Below are positions 61,200-64,000 of a stretch of 64,000 nt of DNA, piece by piece. This DNA is from Pteria penguin (lineage: Eukaryota > Mollusca > Bivalvia > Pterioida > Pteriidae). The position numbers were made by a program, and so were the translations under genes. The notes under the pieces are model-generated. The model searched no databases and was not told the origin of the DNA. It worked only from the letters and a program-made list of their open reading frames with translations. The stretch is taken from NCBI GenBank assembly GCA_035048485.1, contig CM068581.1, positions 6,151,430 to 6,215,429 of the forward strand, in the 5' to 3' direction. Position 1 is the stretch's first letter. The number at the start of each line of letters is the position of its first letter.

Positions 61200-62735
61200 C
61201 AATAGTGCTTTACCATCATATGTCCCTATACAAGTTTTACCATAACATGTCCCTATATATGTTTTGCTATCACATGTCTCTATATATGCTTTACCATCAT
61301 ATGTCCCTATATATGCTTTACCTTCATTTGTCCCTATATATGCTTTACCATCATACATGTATGTCTCTATATATTCTTTAGCATCATTTGTCCTTGTATA
61401 TGCTTTACCATCATATGTCCCTATATATGCTTTACCATCATATGTCTCTATATATGCTTTACCATCGTATGTCTCTATATATGCTTTACCATCATATATC
61501 TCTATATATGCTTTACCATCATATATCCCTATATATGCTTTACCATCATATGTCCCTATAATGCTTTACCATCATATGTCTCTATACATGCTTTACCATC
61601 ATATGTCTCTATACATGCTTTACCATCATATATCATTATTTATGCTTTACCATCATTGGTCGGTATATATGTTATTCCGGCATATGTTCCTATATATGCT
61701 TTACCATCATATGTCCCTTTATATGCTTTACCATCATATGTCTCTATAATGCTTTAACATCATATATCCCTATACATGATTAACCATCATATGTCCCTAT
61801 GTCTGCTTTACCATCATATATCTATATACATGATTTACCATCATATGTCCCTATATATGCTTTACCATCATAGGTTGCTATATATGCTTTCCCAGCATAT
61901 GTCTCTATATATGCTTTACCATCATATGTCCCTATACATATTTTACCAAGCCGGTGTGGCCTAGTGGATAAGGTGCTCGGCTCGTGATCGAGAGGTCGCG
62001 GGTTCGACTCCCGCCCGGGGCACACCGGTGTTCTGTCTTTCGGATGAGACAGTAAAAACCGAGGTCCCGTGTCACGGTAGGCGTGGCACGTAAAAGATCC
62101 CTCACTGCTTCGGGTGGGTCCGTTGCAAAGGTCTAAATTTGTATGCAATGCATCAGGCAGATGCCGTCACCATATACGTGAAATAATCGTGGAGTGACGT
62201 AAAACAATAATCAAACAAACAAACAAACATATTTTACCATCATTTGTCTGTATATAAGCTATTCCGTCATATTTTCCTATATAGTCTTTACCATCACATA
62301 TCTCTATATATATATGCTTTACCATCATATATCTCTATATATGTTTTACCTTCATATGTCCTTGTATACCATTTAGTATCATTTGTCCATATACAGGATA
62401 TTCCGCCATATGTCCCTATATATGCTTTACCATCATTTGTCGGTATATATGCTATTCCGTTATATGTTCCTATATATGTTTTACCATCATATGTCTTTAT
62501 ATATATGCTTCACTATCATATGTCTCTATATATGCTTTACCATCATATGTCTTTATACATGCCTTACCATCATATGTCCCTATATATGCCTTACCATCAT
62601 TTGTCCGTATATATGCTATTCCGTCACATGTTCCTTTATATGCTTTACCACCATATGTCTCTATTAATGCTTTACCATCATATGTACCTATATATGCTTT
62701 ACTATCATATGTCTATATATGCTTTAGCATCATAG
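61200..62735. repeat. 27-bp minisatellite array (about 46 copies), split by a SINE
   Basis: The unit is TATATATGCTTTACCATCAT followed by ATGTCCC or ATGTCTC, with 27-bp steps (61441 and 61468). Because 27 is divisible by three, plus-strand frames stay open (61264-61749 and 62244-62735) and would encode a nine-residue Tyr-Ala-Leu-Pro-Ser-Tyr-type repeat. One- and two-base losses (for example near 61559, where TATAATG replaces TATATATG) shift the frame between copies. No start context, signal or unique domain flanks it. I treat it as non-coding. Confidence 0.95.
61949..62227 (+). mobile_element. tRNA-derived SINE, copy 3
   Basis: This is the best-preserved head of the three copies. It has an A box TGGCCTAGTGG (61957-61967) and a B box GGTTCGACTCC (62001-62011). 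An anticodon-type hairpin CTCGG-CTCGTGA-TCGAG would give CGT, a threonine-tRNA-like triplet. The body carries TTTCGGATGAGACAGTAAAA, GATCCCTCACTGCTTCGGG and CACCATATACGTGAAATAA, then a (CAAA)n tail. CATATTTTACCA is duplicated (61937-61948 and 62228-62239), a clean 12-bp target duplication inside one 27-bp unit. There is no reading frame, and such elements depend on a LINE for mobility. Confidence 0.9.
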
Positions 62736-62736
62736 T

Positions 62737-62844
62737 GTAGCGGCTTAGGTATATAAGCCATATGAACTGCCTCCCCGGCAGGCTAGCTTTATCGGGAATG
62801 TGGTGCACTGGGCTTCAGACCCATAGGTCGAGCCCTGTCGCTAC
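62737..62844 (+). other. tRNA-like hairpin or SINE fragment in the 27-bp array
   Basis: The 108-bp insert is closed by GTAGCG (62737-62742) and CGCTAC (62839-62844). It contains TGGTGCACTGGG, a GGG-CTTCAGA-CCC hairpin and GGTCGAGCCC, which resemble an A box, an anticodon arm and a weakened B box in tRNA order. The first half (GGCTTAGGTATATAAGCC and CTGCCTCCCCGGCAG) forms two further hairpins. It interrupts the end of the array, whose decayed units continue to about 62880. It is too long and irregular for a normal tRNA, so a tRNA-derived pseudogene or a structured short element is likelier. Confidence 0.35.
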
Positions 62845-62880
62845 AATATGTCCATGTTTATATGTATTACCATCATTTGT

Positions 62881-63312
62881 TAGCATGTGCTTAGTAATTA
62901 CTTTATGAAGTTTTTTTCTTTTACTATATGAAATACATAACAATACTTATAAAAACAGAATTTATAAAGGTTTTTGCCTTCGAGAAAACAAAAGTGCTTG
63001 GATAGAATGTCGTAACAATGTTTACACACATCCTGTGACCAATATTAAGATTAGCCATATACGAGTTTCCGCACTTACGTACGCAAATCTCTGTATTTAT
63101 TTCCGCTATTAGTCGGCAGGTGCGTGGTCCGGGAAATGGATTCTTAATTGTATATCTATGCTGTCAATGGTAACAAATGTTCGTGTTTTATACGTAATTT
63201 AGAGGACTTGTTGATTATTATATCTGGATACGTGAAGACGAACACTAAAGTTCAATACAGAAATATCCAATCTAACCGACAAGAAATCCACACATACAAT
63301 TAACACATAGTG

Positions 63313-63358
<46 letters not shown>

Positions 63359-64000
63359 GAAATTAAGCATTAAATTACAACAATTACAAAAAAAAAAAAA
63401 AAAAAAACAGAACCTTACAGAACCTTTTCATTTGCAATCTCAATGGTTTAACATATATTTGAAAAAATAAAAATAACTAATTGCATTTCCCACTGAACGG
63501 ATTTAGTTATTGTATGTCTTGTGTTTATTTACAAATCATTGACGAGATAGATTGAGGAATACCGATACAATAAGTCGAAAGCGCATTGTATTAAAGAGGT
63601 CATGGTAGAGGATGCCAGGCTATCGTTATGTATCACTGGTGTTTACGCCAGGATATATGGCGCTTTAATTGTATGACTACGTACAACGAACTAATCACAG
63701 CGGATGTTATATCTACGTTGTGCACCACAGACTCTCATATCGCCTTGACCAGCGTGACCAAGCCTTGTATATACACGTACAATAACGTGGGTCGTACAGC
63801 GTTTGTCCTAATGAGATCGTATTAAGTTTAAGAGAATGTTTGCCAAAATTATGCTCTATTTTTTATCACAATTGACTGAATAAACATTTGAAGTGATATT
63901 TTTCAGGATTTACTTAAAAGATAAACCAAGTGTTGAAATAAGCTAAACGATGAAACAGATGGGACGTCGCAGAAATAGACAGCCAATGAACTGGCCTCAG
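62881..64000. other. Unique right-hand end with (CA)n and poly-A tracts, no gene supported
   Basis: A (CA)n microsatellite occupies about 63314-63357 and an A-run 63388-63407. The 65-codon frame at 63628-63825 has a balanced composition but no motif I recognise and no splice or start context that convinces me. Confidence 0.55.

Noticed and set aside
8411..62227. SINE heads as functional tRNA genes
   Set aside because: They lack an intact acceptor stem, continue into a shared SINE body and tail, and carry target duplications.
63628..63825. 65-codon plus-strand frame near the right edge
   Set aside because: Balanced composition but no motif, start context or neighbouring exon to support it.

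Overview
This window looks like intergenic or heterochromatic DNA from a marine invertebrate, most likely a mollusc such as a bivalve. Three things point that way. The sequence is A+T-rich and carries no bacterial-type genes, operons or ribosome binding sites. It has three copies of a tRNA-derived SINE of a style I associate with bivalve genomes. It also contains the decayed end of what looks like a non-LTR retrotransposon protein. I found no intact protein-coding gene. All long open frames lie inside tandem repeats and follow from the repeat period.

By my count roughly 47 kb of the 64 kb is tandem repeat, in at least a dozen arrays with basic units of about 21-67 bp, most of them 27-34 bp. 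From left to right: two inverted-repeat (MITE-like) elements (136-937); a 34-bp array (1081-5767); a mostly unique stretch with a frameshifted retroelement relic (6252-6355); a 28-bp array (7425-8958) split by a SINE; a second SINE (9314-9587) and an (AT)n tract; a 29-bp array (about 9850-14215) split by a 1.8-kb unique block with an odd mirrored 10-mer; and a 27-kb array of about 870 copies of a 31-bp unit (14430-41358). Then follow a 31/44-bp composite array (42425-45175), another 34-bp array (46456-47385), arrays of 42, 36 and 67 bp (48022-49312), and a decayed 31-bp array (49756-52810). That last array hosts a perfect 112-bp palindrome and a 2.1-kb element with ~0.5-kb inverted arms. The right part holds arrays of 65 and 40/80 bp (54155-55310), an inverted repeat around a tRNA-like core (55358-55552), and arrays of 31 bp (56400-57390), 32 bp (57745-60597) and 27 bp (61200-62735). 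The last of these is split by the third SINE and followed by a tRNA-like hairpin.

The structure suggests a region shaped by unequal exchange and insertion rather than gene function. Rare unit variants recur at spacings that are exact multiples of the unit, which reveals nested higher-order duplications. Array edges are degenerate while cores are homogeneous. Mobile elements have landed inside arrays, where the surrounding periodicity lets their ends and target duplications be read. The most unusual objects are the palindrome with a candidate 4-bp target duplication (50385-50504), the long inverted-repeat element (50621-52720), the mirrored ACGTATCTGT cluster (10338-11608) and the long-range duplications inside the 27-kb array.
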